NCBI GenBank assembly: GCA_947631945.1
Contig: CANRNI010000023.1
Span: 1 to 42,496, forward strand
Source: an uncultured Clostridia bacterium
GTDB lineage: Bacteria > Bacillota > Clostridia > Oscillospirales > Acutalibacteraceae
DNA: 42,496 nt
Direction of reading: 5' to 3'
Shown piece after piece: positions 23,925 through 32,008 of the stretch. Under the pieces are notes generated by a model. That model was not told the origin of the DNA. It saw only the letters and a list, made by a program, of their open reading frames with translations, and searched no databases. Each line of letters opens with the position of its first letter. Position 1 is the stretch's first letter. Both the position numbers and the translations under genes were made by a program.

Positions 23925-24890
23925 TTATACCCACCACATCTCGGCAGGATTTTCTTTAATTATAACCCTTTTTAGCATTTCAACAGCCTTTGAAAGTCCC
24001 TCATTCTGGCTCATGAGCGAATCTTCATGCTCTATGGAAAGAACATGGTCGTATCCGACAAGCCTTAAATTGCTGACTATATCTTTCCAGTAAAGCTCGT
24101 CGTTGCCGTAGCCTACGGAACGGAATATCCACGAGCGGTGAATTTCGTCCGAATAAGGTTTAGTATCAAGTACGCCTGTTCGGGCAATGTTATATTTATC
24201 AAGACGCGTATCCTTTGCGTGAACATGGAAAATAGCGTCTGACAAAGCTCTGATAACCGCGGCAGGCTCCATACCCTGCCAGATAAGGTGGCTCGGGTCA
24301 AAATTCGCTCCAAGCTCGGGGCCTACGGCTTCCCTTATTCTTAGCATTGAATCCGTATTGTAAACGCAGAAGCCCGGGTGCAGTTCAAACGCTATTTTAT
24401 CAACTCCGTGAGCCTTCGCAAACTCCACCGTATTTTTCCAGTAAGGAATCAATACCTCGTTCCACTGCCAATCGAGAATTTCTCCGAAATCATTGGGCCA
24501 CGGACAAGTCACCCAGTTCGGGTACTTTGCCGTTTCACAGTCGCCCGGACAGCCCGAAAAGGTGTTTATTTGGCGAAGTCCGAGCTTTTCGGCAAGCAGA
24601 ATCGTATTGTGAATAACGTCATCGTAATATTTCGCGGTTTTCTTGTTTGGATGAACAGGGTTACCGTGACAGCTTAGAGCGCTTATTTCAACGTCATATT
24701 CCTTTATAAGAGATTTGAAATCCTCAAGAGCTTTATTATCGGACAAAAGCTTTTCGGGGTCGGCGTGAGCGTTTCCGGGATAGCCGCCGCATCCGATTTC
24801 AACCGCTTCAATTCCGAGCGACTTAAAATACTTTAACGCCTGTTCAAGAGGCAGATTGCTCAAAAGTGTAGTAAATACGCCTAATTTCAT
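23925..24890 (-). CDS. Xylose-isomerase-like TIM-barrel sugar epimerase/isomerase
   Basis: The 321-residue protein belongs to the AP-endonuclease-2/xylose-isomerase-like superfamily, soluble metal-dependent enzymes acting on sugars or inositols. Likely metal ligands are in FELHPGF, FDPSH and the HVHAKDTRLD segment, with a final SIEHED. The N-terminus MKLGVFTTLLSNLPLEQAL is typical. It is the last gene of a four-gene operon with two more such barrels and a Gfo/Idh/MocA oxidoreductase. That composition is seen in pathways that oxidise a sugar to a keto intermediate and then epimerise, isomerise or eliminate. The actual sugar is unknown. The ATG at 24890 lies 11 nt after the upstream gene's stop. 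Confidence 0.85.
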   Translation of the reverse strand: MKLGVFTTLLSNLPLEQALKYFKSLGIEAVEIGCGGYPGNAHADPEKLLSDNKALEDFKSLIKEYDVEISALSCHGNPVHPNKKTAKYYDDVIHNTILLAEKLGLRQINTFSGCPGDCETAKYPNWVTCPWPNDFGEILDWQWNEVLIPYWKNTVEFAKAHGVDKIAFELHPGFCVYNTDSMLRIREAVGPELGANFDPSHLIWQGMEPAAVIRALSDAIFHVHAKDTRLDKYNIARTGVLDTKPYSDEIHRSWIFRSVGYGNDELYWKDIVSNLRLVGYDHVLSIEHEDSLMSQNEGLSKAVEMLKRVIIKENPAEMWWV

Positions 24891-24901
24891 TTTTAACTCC
24901 C

Positions 24902-25615
24902 CTATCTTACCGTTTTAAGATATTCCATACTTCTTGCGGCGTCGGAAAGGCCGTCGGGCACAGGATTGTCGTTTTCAAGAACAAGCCACTCAACACCTAT
25001 ATCTTTCGAGGCTTTTACAACCGCGTCAAGGTCGTTATTGCCCTCTTTAAGAGCTTTCGGAGTTCCGTCAATGCCGTCCTTAATATGGATAAGTATTATA
25101 TTGTCCTTATGCTCGGTTATGTATTTATAATTATCTATTCCCGCATAGAAGCTCCAATATGTATCAAGCTCAAGCTTAGTGCGCTCTCCGATTATATCCA
25201 TCGCCGTTCTGCCGTTTTCAAGCGGCTTAAATTCTTCGGTATGATTGTGATAATACGTGGTTATACCCGTAACCTCAGCGCCTTTTTTCAGTATATCGCC
25301 TGTGCGCTCACATTCCTCGACAGTATCGTTATCCGCTCCGCCGACGCCGATATAAAGACAGCCGAGAGTTTTATGAAATTCCGCCGTTTTTTCTATATTC
25401 TCGGGAAGATAATTCTCAATTTTGATATGAGTGCCGACAGCGACAAGTCCGAGCTCATCAAGCTTTGCTTTAAGCGTCTTAGCGTCAAGACCGAAATAAC
25501 CTGCGAACTCAACGCCGTCAAAGCCCAATTCTTTAACTTTTTCAAGGATATTAAGCAAATCCTCACCGTTTTTAATTAAATCGCGCAACGTATAAAGCTG
25601 TATCGCAAGCTTCAT
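24902..25615 (-). CDS. Xylose-isomerase-like TIM-barrel protein (small)
   Basis: The 237-residue protein is the shortest of the three barrels. It begins MKLAIQLYTLRDLIKNGED and has GFDGVEFAGYFG, YHNHTEEF, LELDTYW and HIKDG, which supply likely metal-binding Glu, His and Asp residues; VLENDNP is at the last strand. This form is common next to Gfo/Idh/MocA oxidoreductases. It begins 4 nt after the stop of the preceding barrel, with TACGGGGTGA as ribosome site. The role in the pathway (epimerase, isomerase or lyase) cannot be assigned. Confidence 0.85.
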   Translation of the reverse strand: MKLAIQLYTLRDLIKNGEDLLNILEKVKELGFDGVEFAGYFGLDAKTLKAKLDELGLVAVGTHIKIENYLPENIEKTAEFHKTLGCLYIGVGGADNDTVEECERTGDILKKGAEVTGITTYYHNHTEEFKPLENGRTAMDIIGERTKLELDTYWSFYAGIDNYKYITEHKDNIILIHIKDGIDGTPKALKEGNNDLDAVVKASKDIGVEWLVLENDNPVPDGLSDAARSMEYLKTVR

Positions 25616-25619
25616 TAAA

Positions 25620-26420
25620 TCACCCCGTAAAAATCATTTTAGAAATATAATCAATAGTATACCTGACGCCCCATTCGGCAAGCGCGCCCTCTTTCCAAAT
25701 AGCGGAATGAGGTTCAATGCTTAGCATACCGTTATAATGATGAGCGTAGAGAAGTCCCATAATCTGCCGCCAATCGGTCATATCAAGTCCAGCGGGAGGA
25801 TCGTCAACATGGTCTCCGCCGATATTTATTGTTCCCTTAATATGGAAATGATAAATCTTTTCCGCCCATTCATTGATTTCCTCAAGATATTTGCCCGTTC
25901 CCGAATTTATACAATGGGACGGGTCAAATTTTATACCAAGTCCCGGCACTCTGCCCAGAATTGCCGCCCAAGCCTTAGGTTCTCTTACAAAGTTATTCCA
26001 ATCGCAGTTATACGCCGCGATTTTTACGCCTTTCGTTTTGCCGTAATCAACGGCTTTTTTAAGAAACGCGACTGCGAAATCGCAGTTTTCAAAGAAAGTT
26101 TTTTCCTCAATGTAATTAACTCCAAGATTAAATACGGGACAGCCAAGCTCCGCGCATATGTCAATAAGATTATAAGTATTCCGAAGCTCCTCTTCTATTA
26201 CAGAACCGTCCGGAGCGATTTTATCCGTTCCCCATCTGCCCATGGAAAGAACCTTAACGTCATATTTTTCGCTCCATTCTTTTATGCTCGGAACAAGCGC
26301 CGCCAAATCCGACGGGTCGTTGCCTATATTATAGCAAAACTCAACAGCGTGAAGCCCGAGTGCTTGCGCGTGTTTAAAGCCCTCCTCGCTCCATTCTTCA
26401 ATTATTCCGAGAGTCATCAT
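25620..26420 (-). CDS. Xylose-isomerase-like TIM-barrel protein
   Basis: The 266-residue barrel begins MMTLGIIEEWSEEGF and has LHAVEFCYN, AAYNCDWNNF, KFDPSHCI, YHFHIKGT and LSIEPH, giving the Glu, Asp and His set that binds a divalent metal in this superfamily. It lies second in the operon, 15 nt after the oxidoreductase. AGGAG lies 9 nt before the first ATG; a second ATG follows immediately. Three distinct barrels beside one oxidoreductase suggest successive steps on one substrate rather than gene redundancy; this is inference. Confidence 0.85.
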   Translation of the reverse strand: MMTLGIIEEWSEEGFKHAQALGLHAVEFCYNIGNDPSDLAALVPSIKEWSEKYDVKVLSMGRWGTDKIAPDGSVIEEELRNTYNLIDICAELGCPVFNLGVNYIEEKTFFENCDFAVAFLKKAVDYGKTKGVKIAAYNCDWNNFVREPKAWAAILGRVPGLGIKFDPSHCINSGTGKYLEEINEWAEKIYHFHIKGTINIGGDHVDDPPAGLDMTDWRQIMGLLYAHHYNGMLSIEPHSAIWKEGALAEWGVRYTIDYISKMIFTG

Positions 26421-26435
26421 ACCAATAATCTCCTT

Positions 26436-27521
26436 TTAGTTCTCAATATAAACGGGCTTGCCTGTTTTAGCCGAAGTATAAATAGCCTCGAGAATCTGCG
26501 TAACAACGAGAGCCTGTTCGGGCTTAACGCATAATTCGCCCTTACCGAGAACAGCGTCGATCCATATTCTCTGGTCAAGAACGGACGGACTGTCGTTATC
26601 GCCGTCAAAAAACGCAACTCCGCCCGAGCTGAGGTCGGGTTTTTCGATGCACTGTCTGTTATTTTTAACGTAGTTCACACGAACGCCGTCAAGAGTATCT
26701 ATACCGCCTTTATCGCCGCAAAGAAGGAAAGTTGCTTCTTTAGCGTCCGCCACGTTGAGCGCCCAGCTTGATTCAAGAGTTACGACTGCGCCGTTTTCCA
26801 TTACTATGTAGCCGAATGCGGAATCTTCAACCGTAAATTCATTGGGGTCCCAGTCGCCCCATGCGTTAGCTGTATTTTTCTGGTCGGCAAGCTTTCTGAA
26901 AGTATTGCCTATTACCATCTTAGGCTTGTAGTTATCCATCATCCAAAGAGTAAGGTCAAGCGCGTGAGTGCCTATATCTATAAGCGGACCGCCGCCCTGC
27001 TCATATTCATTTAGAAAAACGCCCCATGTGGGTACGGCTCTGCGGCGAATGGCGATTGCTTTCGCGTAATAAATTTCACCGAGTTCTCCGTTTTCACATA
27101 CGGCTTTCGCATAAAGATTTTCACCCGTCTGACGGTTCTGATAACCTATTGAAAGCAATTTGCCCGTTCTTACGGAGGCTTCATACATCGCTTTTGCTTC
27201 CTCATAAGTCTTTGCCATCGGCTTTTCGCACATAACGTGCTTACCCGCCTCAAGAGCGTCTATAGTTATGAAGCTGTGCGAACGGTTTGGAGTGCAGACA
27301 TGAACCGCGTCAAGCGATTCGTCTTTTAAAAGCTCTTTATAATCCGTATAAACCTTCGCGTCGGCTGTGCCGTATTCTTTCGCGGCTTTTTCGGCGCGCT
27401 CCGGGATAATATCACAGAACGCCGTCATTTCAACCTCGGGTATTTCTTTAAGAGAGGGCATATGCTTACCGTTCGCGATACCGCCGCAGCCAATGATTCC
27501 GATTTTAATTTTTTTATCCAT
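26436..27521 (-). CDS. Gfo/Idh/MocA-family NAD(P)-dependent oxidoreductase
   Basis: This cytosolic sugar or inositol dehydrogenase has an N-terminal Rossmann domain (GIIGCGGIANGKHM, residues about 8-21), the family EKP motif in MCEKPMAKT (about 96-104) and GGGPLIDIGTHALDL in the C-terminal domain, whose His is the likely catalytic residue. The 361-residue length is usual. It is the first gene of the operon whose promoter is at 27737-27765, with a MITE-like element in the leader. Family members oxidise a sugar hydroxyl, often at C3, to a ketone. No transporter or kinase accompanies it, so the substrate probably arrives from another system. Confidence 0.9.
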   Translation of the reverse strand: MDKKIKIGIIGCGGIANGKHMPSLKEIPEVEMTAFCDIIPERAEKAAKEYGTADAKVYTDYKELLKDESLDAVHVCTPNRSHSFITIDALEAGKHVMCEKPMAKTYEEAKAMYEASVRTGKLLSIGYQNRQTGENLYAKAVCENGELGEIYYAKAIAIRRRAVPTWGVFLNEYEQGGGPLIDIGTHALDLTLWMMDNYKPKMVIGNTFRKLADQKNTANAWGDWDPNEFTVEDSAFGYIVMENGAVVTLESSWALNVADAKEATFLLCGDKGGIDTLDGVRVNYVKNNRQCIEKPDLSSGGVAFFDGDNDSPSVLDQRIWIDAVLGKGELCVKPEQALVVTQILEAIYTSAKTGKPVYIEN

Positions 27522-27542
27522 TAATACCAGCCTTTCGTGTTA

Positions 27543-27720
27543 TTAAGGCAACACCGCATAATTATTGTCGTGCAGATGTGCCAAGAGATTTTTCGTCAGA
27601 TTGACAAAAGTGACGCGGGAATACTGGCGTATTGGGGGAGCTTTTTGCAAAAATGACGGAAAATATCGGTACAGATGCGCGGCGAAAGCGACAGCCGCTA
27701 ATTGTGCGGTGTTGCCTTAA
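27543..27720. repeat. MITE-like element, full-length (178 bp)
   Basis: This is the best reference copy. The ends TTAAGGCAACACCGCATAATTA and its complement match at 21 of 22 positions. Inside are TTTTTCGTCAGATTGACAAAAG, CGTATTGGGGGAGCTTTT and AAAATGACGGAAAATATCGG. It lies in the leader of the sugar operon, between promoter and first gene, and would form a long hairpin in the RNA. Confidence 0.85.
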
Positions 27721-27736
27721 CTTATTTTACTATCTT

Positions 27737-27765
27737 AGAATAAAACATAAATATTAAAAAATCAA
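27737..27765 (-). promoter_or_regulatory. Probable sigma-A promoter for the sugar operon
   Basis: TTGATT and TATTCT with a 17-bp spacer on the minus strand. Transcription would start close to the outer edge of the MITE-like element, putting the whole element in the leader. Confidence 0.55.
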
Positions 27766-27854
27766 GCTTTTTTTAATAATGCGGCGTATAATTATCGGTT
27801 TATTTTTTGTGAAAATTATACAATCACTTACGCCGACGCAGAATATAAAAATAT

Positions 27855-27912
27855 GGCAACACCGCGCAAAATCGGCTTGCTCCTTTGCTCACGATTTCTG
27901 CGCGGTATTACC
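27855..27912. repeat. Small hairpin element with MITE-like ends
   Basis: GGCAACACCGCGCAAAATCG pairs imperfectly with CGATTTCTGCGCGGTATTACC around a short loop. The outer bases GGCAACACCGC equal the MITE-like ends. It directly abuts the stop codon of the next gene and may act as its terminator. Confidence 0.6.
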
Positions 27913-28512
27913 CTATATATTTTCCGATATGTAAAGCTTTATTTTTTCAAAAAATAACGGTTGATTATAAATATTTTTAAATTTTTTATCAATTTCATCT
28001 ACTCTGCCGCTATCCAAAGAAACGCTTTCGTTTTTATCGTCGTACATAGACCACATGGCGCAGGCAAGAGAGCGAATATTTGTAAGTCCGATATCTTCAA
28101 GACCGTTTAAAGCTTCATTCGGAAGCGGTTTTTCGTTATGCTTAAAGAAAAAAGAAAGCGATGAAGCGCAGTCCTCGTCAAAATAAAAAAGCGCGTAAAC
28201 TTCCCTTCTCCATTTTTCCGCGTTTGAATACGTTTCCATAGGGTCGGACGATTTGTCAAGCTCCGATTGCAAAACGGCGGTAACTCCCTCGGCAAGCTCC
28301 TTAGCGTCGGACGACGCGCAAAGCTCCGCAGTCAAATCGGAATATTTTTCGGTAAGATATTTCGCGCGTTTTAGTTCCTCGGTCTGCCTGCGGATTATTT
28401 CGTTTCGCTTTTTCACTGCCTTTGACGCTTTTATTCCCGCAAAAACCGCGATTATGATAAGAACCGGCAAAACAAGCCATACGTACCAATATTGTTTTAA
28501 GGATTCAAGCAT
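27913..28512 (-). CDS. Membrane-anchored protein of unknown function
   Basis: I do not recognise this 199-residue protein. It has one N-terminal transmembrane segment (about 8-27, YVWLVLPVLIIIAVFAGI). A Lys/Arg/Glu-rich helical region likely to be coiled coil follows (about 28-60), then a soluble helical domain. The soluble part is probably cytoplasmic, given the positive charges after the helix (KASKAVKKRNEIIRR). It overlaps rsmI by 8 nt, and its ribosome site GGAGG lies in the rsmI coding sequence, so the genes are coupled. The stop codon lies at the edge of the hairpin element at 27855-27912. Confidence 0.75.
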   Translation of the reverse strand: MLESLKQYWYVWLVLPVLIIIAVFAGIKASKAVKKRNEIIRRQTEELKRAKYLTEKYSDLTAELCASSDAKELAEGVTAVLQSELDKSSDPMETYSNAEKWRREVYALFYFDEDCASSLSFFFKHNEKPLPNEALNGLEDIGLTNIRSLACAMWSMYDDKNESVSLDSGRVDEIDKKFKNIYNQPLFFEKIKLYISENI

Positions 28513-29338
28513 TTTTTTCCTCCGTCAGCATTTTATATATATCGCCCTTTTTCATTCCCGTTTCCTTTGCGGCTTTTTTCGCCGCTTCATTTAAGGTAAG
28601 TCCGCTTTTTATATATTCTTTCGCAAGCGCAGCGGCGTCATCCGAATTAAAATCAGCTTTTTCCTGTTTTTTCCCCTCAAGGATTATAACGTATTCGCCC
28701 TTCAGTTTTACGTCTTTATATTTTTCGGCGGCTTCCGACAAAGTAGTCAGTTCCACGTTTTCATGGATTTTTGTAAGCTCTTTGACAAGGGCTATATTTC
28801 TGTCACCGAAAAAAACAAGGAAATCATTTAAAGTCGCGGCGAGCTTATGAGGGGCTTCATAAAAAATCATAGTCCGCTTTTCATCTGCAAGCTCGCCGAG
28901 ATGCTCTCTGCGTTTCGGTTTATTTACCGATAAAAAGCCCTCGAACGTAAAACGGGAAACGTCCATACCGCTTACGGCCGCGGCCGTTATGATTGCGGAA
29001 GGTCCCGGAACCGAAACGACGTCTATCCCGTGTGAACGGCAAAGGGCGACAAGGTCTATTCCCGGGTCGGATATCGCCGGCATACCTGCATCGGTTACAA
29101 GCGCACAGCTTTCACCCGATAGGATACGCGAGATAATATGGTCGCTTTTCTGCATTTTGTTATGCTCATAGTAGCTGACCATCGGTTTTTTTATCTCAAA
29201 ACGGTTAAGTAATTTTACAGTAACTCTTGTATCCTCGGCGGCTATAAAATCGACCTCGGATAAAGTTTTTACGGCCCTTGGAGAAAAATCCCCGAGATTT
29301 CCTATAGGGGTACCTACAACATATAATTTTCCGCTCAT
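28505..29338 (-). CDS. rsmI: 16S rRNA (cytidine-1402-2'-O)-methyltransferase
   Basis: This SAM-dependent enzyme methylates the ribose of C1402 in the 16S rRNA decoding centre. It has the tetrapyrrole-methylase fold: GTPIGNLGDFSPRA at the N-terminus, AAEDTRVT, VTDAGMPAISDPG for SAM binding, and SVPGPSAIITAAAVSGM. The C-terminal helical segment ends in LNEAAKKAAKETGMKKGDIYK. The length is 277 residues. Its ribosome site AAGGA overlaps the end of the trmN6-like gene two bases upstream. Pairing with that gene is common in Firmicutes and indicates an RNA-modification unit. Confidence 0.95.
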   Translation of the reverse strand: MSGKLYVVGTPIGNLGDFSPRAVKTLSEVDFIAAEDTRVTVKLLNRFEIKKPMVSYYEHNKMQKSDHIISRILSGESCALVTDAGMPAISDPGIDLVALCRSHGIDVVSVPGPSAIITAAAVSGMDVSRFTFEGFLSVNKPKRREHLGELADEKRTMIFYEAPHKLAATLNDFLVFFGDRNIALVKELTKIHENVELTTLSEAAEKYKDVKLKGEYVIILEGKKQEKADFNSDDAAALAKEYIKSGLTLNEAAKKAAKETGMKKGDIYKMLTEEKNA

Positions 29339-29340
29339 AT

Positions 29341-30075
29341 TCAGTTATCCTTTTTATAAGAACCGATTATCCTGTTCATTTCTTCGGACAAACCGCCTTT
29401 TCCGTCCTCGATGTACAGCTCGGCCTCGACGGTAAGCCCCGGCTTTCTGCCGAGCTTCCCCTCAACAAGCGCAAGCCATGGCGGCAGACCTACACGCTGT
29501 GAAACAAATCTTATTCTTTTCGGTTCGATTTTAAATTTCCGCATTGAAGTCGTTAATTCAAAAAGCCGTTCGGGACGTATGCACATACAAAGTCTTCCGC
29601 CGAATTTAAGCAGCCGCGAAGATGCTTTACATACGTCGTCCAAAGAACACATTACGCCGTGACGCGCGATTTTTGCGCTCTCCTCCGAGCTTAATATGCC
29701 CGACGACGCTTTTGTATAAGGCGGATTCATTGCAACGAGGTCAAATTTTCCTTTTGGGAGAATATCACTCATATTTCTTAAATCACAGTTTACGGGTAAT
29801 ATATTATCTATAGTGTTAAGCTCTACGGAACGGCATAACTGCTCATACGCGTTTTTCTGAATATCGACAGCGTATATGCTTTTACATAGCTCGCCACGTT
29901 TCCAGTAAAAAGGTATTATACCGCAGCCCGTACCCAAATCGCAAGCGATTGTATTTTTAAGCGGCGACGCAAAGTATGCCAATAAAAGAGCGTCAGTCCC
30001 GAAGGTATGTTCCTTCGAGACTATCAGCCGTAATGTATTGCTTATATATTCAATATGTTCGTTTGTGTTCGGCAT
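29341..30075 (-). CDS. trmN6: tRNA1(Val) (adenine(37)-N6)-methyltransferase-like protein
   Basis: This SAM-dependent methyltransferase of 244 residues is from the YfiC/TrmN6 group. The SAM-binding motif is ACDLGTGCGIIPF, the acidic residue ending the next strand is AVDIQ, and the catalytic NPPY motif is in MNPPYTKA, as in N6-adenine methylases. The ATG at 30075 (MPNTNEHIEY) is preferred; an in-frame TTG at 30105 lies inside a MITE-like element and would encode only element sequence. No strong ribosome site precedes the ATG. rsmI follows 2 nt later. The exact tRNA target is inferred from the family. Confidence 0.88.
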   Translation of the reverse strand: MPNTNEHIEYISNTLRLIVSKEHTFGTDALLLAYFASPLKNTIACDLGTGCGIIPFYWKRGELCKSIYAVDIQKNAYEQLCRSVELNTIDNILPVNCDLRNMSDILPKGKFDLVAMNPPYTKASSGILSSEESAKIARHGVMCSLDDVCKASSRLLKFGGRLCMCIRPERLFELTTSMRKFKIEPKRIRFVSQRVGLPPWLALVEGKLGRKPGLTVEAELYIEDGKGGLSEEMNRIIGSYKKDN

Positions 30076-30086
30076 ATGTCGGTTAT

Positions 30087-30165
30087 TTAAGGCAACACCG
30101 CACAATTAACGGCTACCGTCTTTGCCGCGCATCTGCACGGCAATAATTATGCGGTATTGTCTTAA
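30087..30165. repeat. MITE-like element, short form (79 bp)
   Basis: Ends TTAAGGCAACACCGCACAATTA and TAATTATGCGGTATTGTCTTAA. It lies 11 bp upstream of the trmN6 start and would be in its leader or promoter region. Its interior carries the same 100-bp deletion junction as the copies at 1379 and 12206. Confidence 0.82.
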
Positions 30166-30206
30166 CGCACTTTCGTCATTAATCGTTTTTTTTGATATTA
30201 TTTGTA

Positions 30207-31856
30207 TTACATATTCGGAATCGGAGGCAAGGTCTCGTCAAATCTTTGAAGTCCTGCCGAAACTCTTAGTACTTCTCTTGCGTCGGAAGCGGTTATTTTT
30301 TTATCGCCGTTTACATTCGCCGCGATAAAAAACTCGTTTTCGATTTTTTCGATGCCTGCGGCGGCTCTTAGAATTTTTCTCGCGTCGGCAGACGTAATAT
30401 CGCCGTCGGACGTTACGTCGCCCGTTACGCTTACCTTATAATTGGTAACATTGCCGTCGGGGTCTGTATAATTGACTCTGTATCCTGAGGCTATAATATC
30501 GCTTTCATCAATAATGCGGTTGTTAACGTCATAGATAACAAAAATACTGCTGTTTAAAAAATTACCGAAAAAGTCCTCTACCGTCATTTTTTTTGCGACG
30601 TTTGAAATATACATATTATCGTTATCGACTTTGATTACCGTATCATCGGCAGGTATTATCGGCTGTATACGCTTTTCATTATCGCCTATATTTCCGTTAT
30701 CGCCATTTGCCGAAAATATAACGATATCATAATACTCATGACCGCAGACAAGGCAGGTATATTTGACCTTTGCCGACAGCTTATCGGAGGAATATTCGAT
30801 TACCTCATATTCGCCGTAAGTGTGAGGGATTTGCGGAATAACCGTGGAATTTGATTCTTCACCGCAAAGCGTGCATATTTTATGCTTAAGACCGTAAACG
30901 GAACAGGTCGGTTCTCTGTCGGTTATCCACTTGTCCCCGTAAATATGGGCTTTTTCGTCGGCGGGAATTACCGTTATATCTGTGACAGCGCCGCAGTAAA
31001 TACAGTGGCGCGACATTTGACCTTCATAAGAACAGGTCGCGGCTTTATCAACCGTAAAATCTTCGGAAAACGTATGTGAATCCGGCTCTGCCGGAAGGAC
31101 TGTTACGCCAACAGACGCGCCGCACTCGGTACAATGGTAAGACGCCGAACCGTCGGAAACACAAGTAGGAGGAACGTCTACGGTAAGTTCGTTACTCGGC
31201 GTATGCTTGCCCGTCGCGGGGATTGCTTTCGTAACGGCAATTTCACCGCAGTTATCGCAGTAGCAAACCATTTTACCGTCTTTCGCGCAGGCCGGCTCTT
31301 CGATAACTTCCCATTTTGAGTTTTCACTCGTTATATGAACCGACGAATCAACGTCAATTTCTTCAAAACCGAAATATTCGCCGCACAGAGCGCACAAATA
31401 AGCTTTTTCACCTTTTTCGGCGCAGTTAGCCGGCGTAACCGTTACATAATCGCCGCTTTTTACATGAGCCTCGGGGTCAGGCGGAACCTCCGTTACGTCT
31501 ACCTGCTTATTACAGCCGTAACAGATATGAAACTTTACTCCGCCTTCGGTACAGTTGGGAGCGGGGTCAAACATCCAAACGTTCGAAACAAGAGAATGAA
31601 CGTCGGGATCCTTAGGAGTCTCAATTCTGTCAATATAGCCGCACACAACGCATTTGCGCCACTTTACGCCGTTTGAAGTGCAGGTTGCGGGAGTTACCTC
31701 CGTATAATCATCAAGATAGATATGTTCGTCGCATGAACCGTAGTCGGCTTTTGCGCTTTCCTCCACGGTTACGGAATGTTCCGAAAAAGCTCCGCATACG
31801 GCGGCGCAGATGAATACTGCAAAGCATAATGAAAAAATATGAAAAGCCTTTTTCAT
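30207..31856 (-). CDS. Secreted CxxCG-repeat protein with dockerin-like tail
   Basis: The 549-residue product has a signal peptide (about 1-25). Seven tandem repeats of roughly 45 residues plus one partial repeat follow. Each holds one Cys near a PxC, then CxxC(G), then His (for example ATCTSNGVKWRKCVVCGY), which could bind zinc or form disulfides. After an Asn/Gly-rich break comes a beta-rich region, then two EF-hand-like loops DVTSDGDITSADAR and NVNGDKKITASDAR with LR-AAG/SAG helices, a dockerin-like module. The ATG at 31856 follows TTGGAGG; an upstream frame to 31892 lacks a site. Repeat proteins of this kind are common in gut Clostridia but lack a proven function. Confidence 0.85.
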   Translation of the reverse strand: MKKAFHIFSLCFAVFICAAVCGAFSEHSVTVEESAKADYGSCDEHIYLDDYTEVTPATCTSNGVKWRKCVVCGYIDRIETPKDPDVHSLVSNVWMFDPAPNCTEGGVKFHICYGCNKQVDVTEVPPDPEAHVKSGDYVTVTPANCAEKGEKAYLCALCGEYFGFEEIDVDSSVHITSENSKWEVIEEPACAKDGKMVCYCDNCGEIAVTKAIPATGKHTPSNELTVDVPPTCVSDGSASYHCTECGASVGVTVLPAEPDSHTFSEDFTVDKAATCSYEGQMSRHCIYCGAVTDITVIPADEKAHIYGDKWITDREPTCSVYGLKHKICTLCGEESNSTVIPQIPHTYGEYEVIEYSSDKLSAKVKYTCLVCGHEYYDIVIFSANGDNGNIGDNEKRIQPIIPADDTVIKVDNDNMYISNVAKKMTVEDFFGNFLNSSIFVIYDVNNRIIDESDIIASGYRVNYTDPDGNVTNYKVSVTGDVTSDGDITSADARKILRAAAGIEKIENEFFIAANVNGDKKITASDAREVLRVSAGLQRFDETLPPIPNM

Positions 31857-31920
31857 TTTTATATCCTCCAAACGCGCAGGACGCGTTAACATTTATAATA
31901 GCGTTTACGTTTATAATAAA

Positions 31921-31949
31921 ATATTAACATATAACAGAGTTTAAGTCAA
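31921..31949 (-). promoter_or_regulatory. Sigma-A promoter for the CxxCG-repeat gene
   Basis: TTGACT and TAATAT with a 17-bp spacer on the minus strand, about 65 nt before the start. It is divergent from the rluA-like promoter 15 bp away. Confidence 0.65.
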
Positions 31950-31963
31950 CAAAATAATTCATA

Positions 31964-31992
31964 TTGAATATAAAACAAAATTGTGGTATTAT
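31964..31992 (+). promoter_or_regulatory. Sigma-A promoter for the pseudouridine synthase gene
   Basis: TTGAAT and TATTAT with a 17-bp spacer. The expected start site leaves a very short leader that begins near the GGGTGA ribosome site. Confidence 0.65.
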
Positions 31993-32008
31993 TATTCGGG
32001 TGAAAAAA

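Noticed and set aside
23909-23927. Further MITE-like remnant at the end of the sugar operon
   Set aside because: AAGGCACTGTTTA resembles one element end, but only about a dozen bases match and no partner end is found.
30076-30105. TTG-initiated extension of the trmN6-like gene
   Set aside because: It reads element sequence and there is no ribosome site; homologues begin near the internal ATG.
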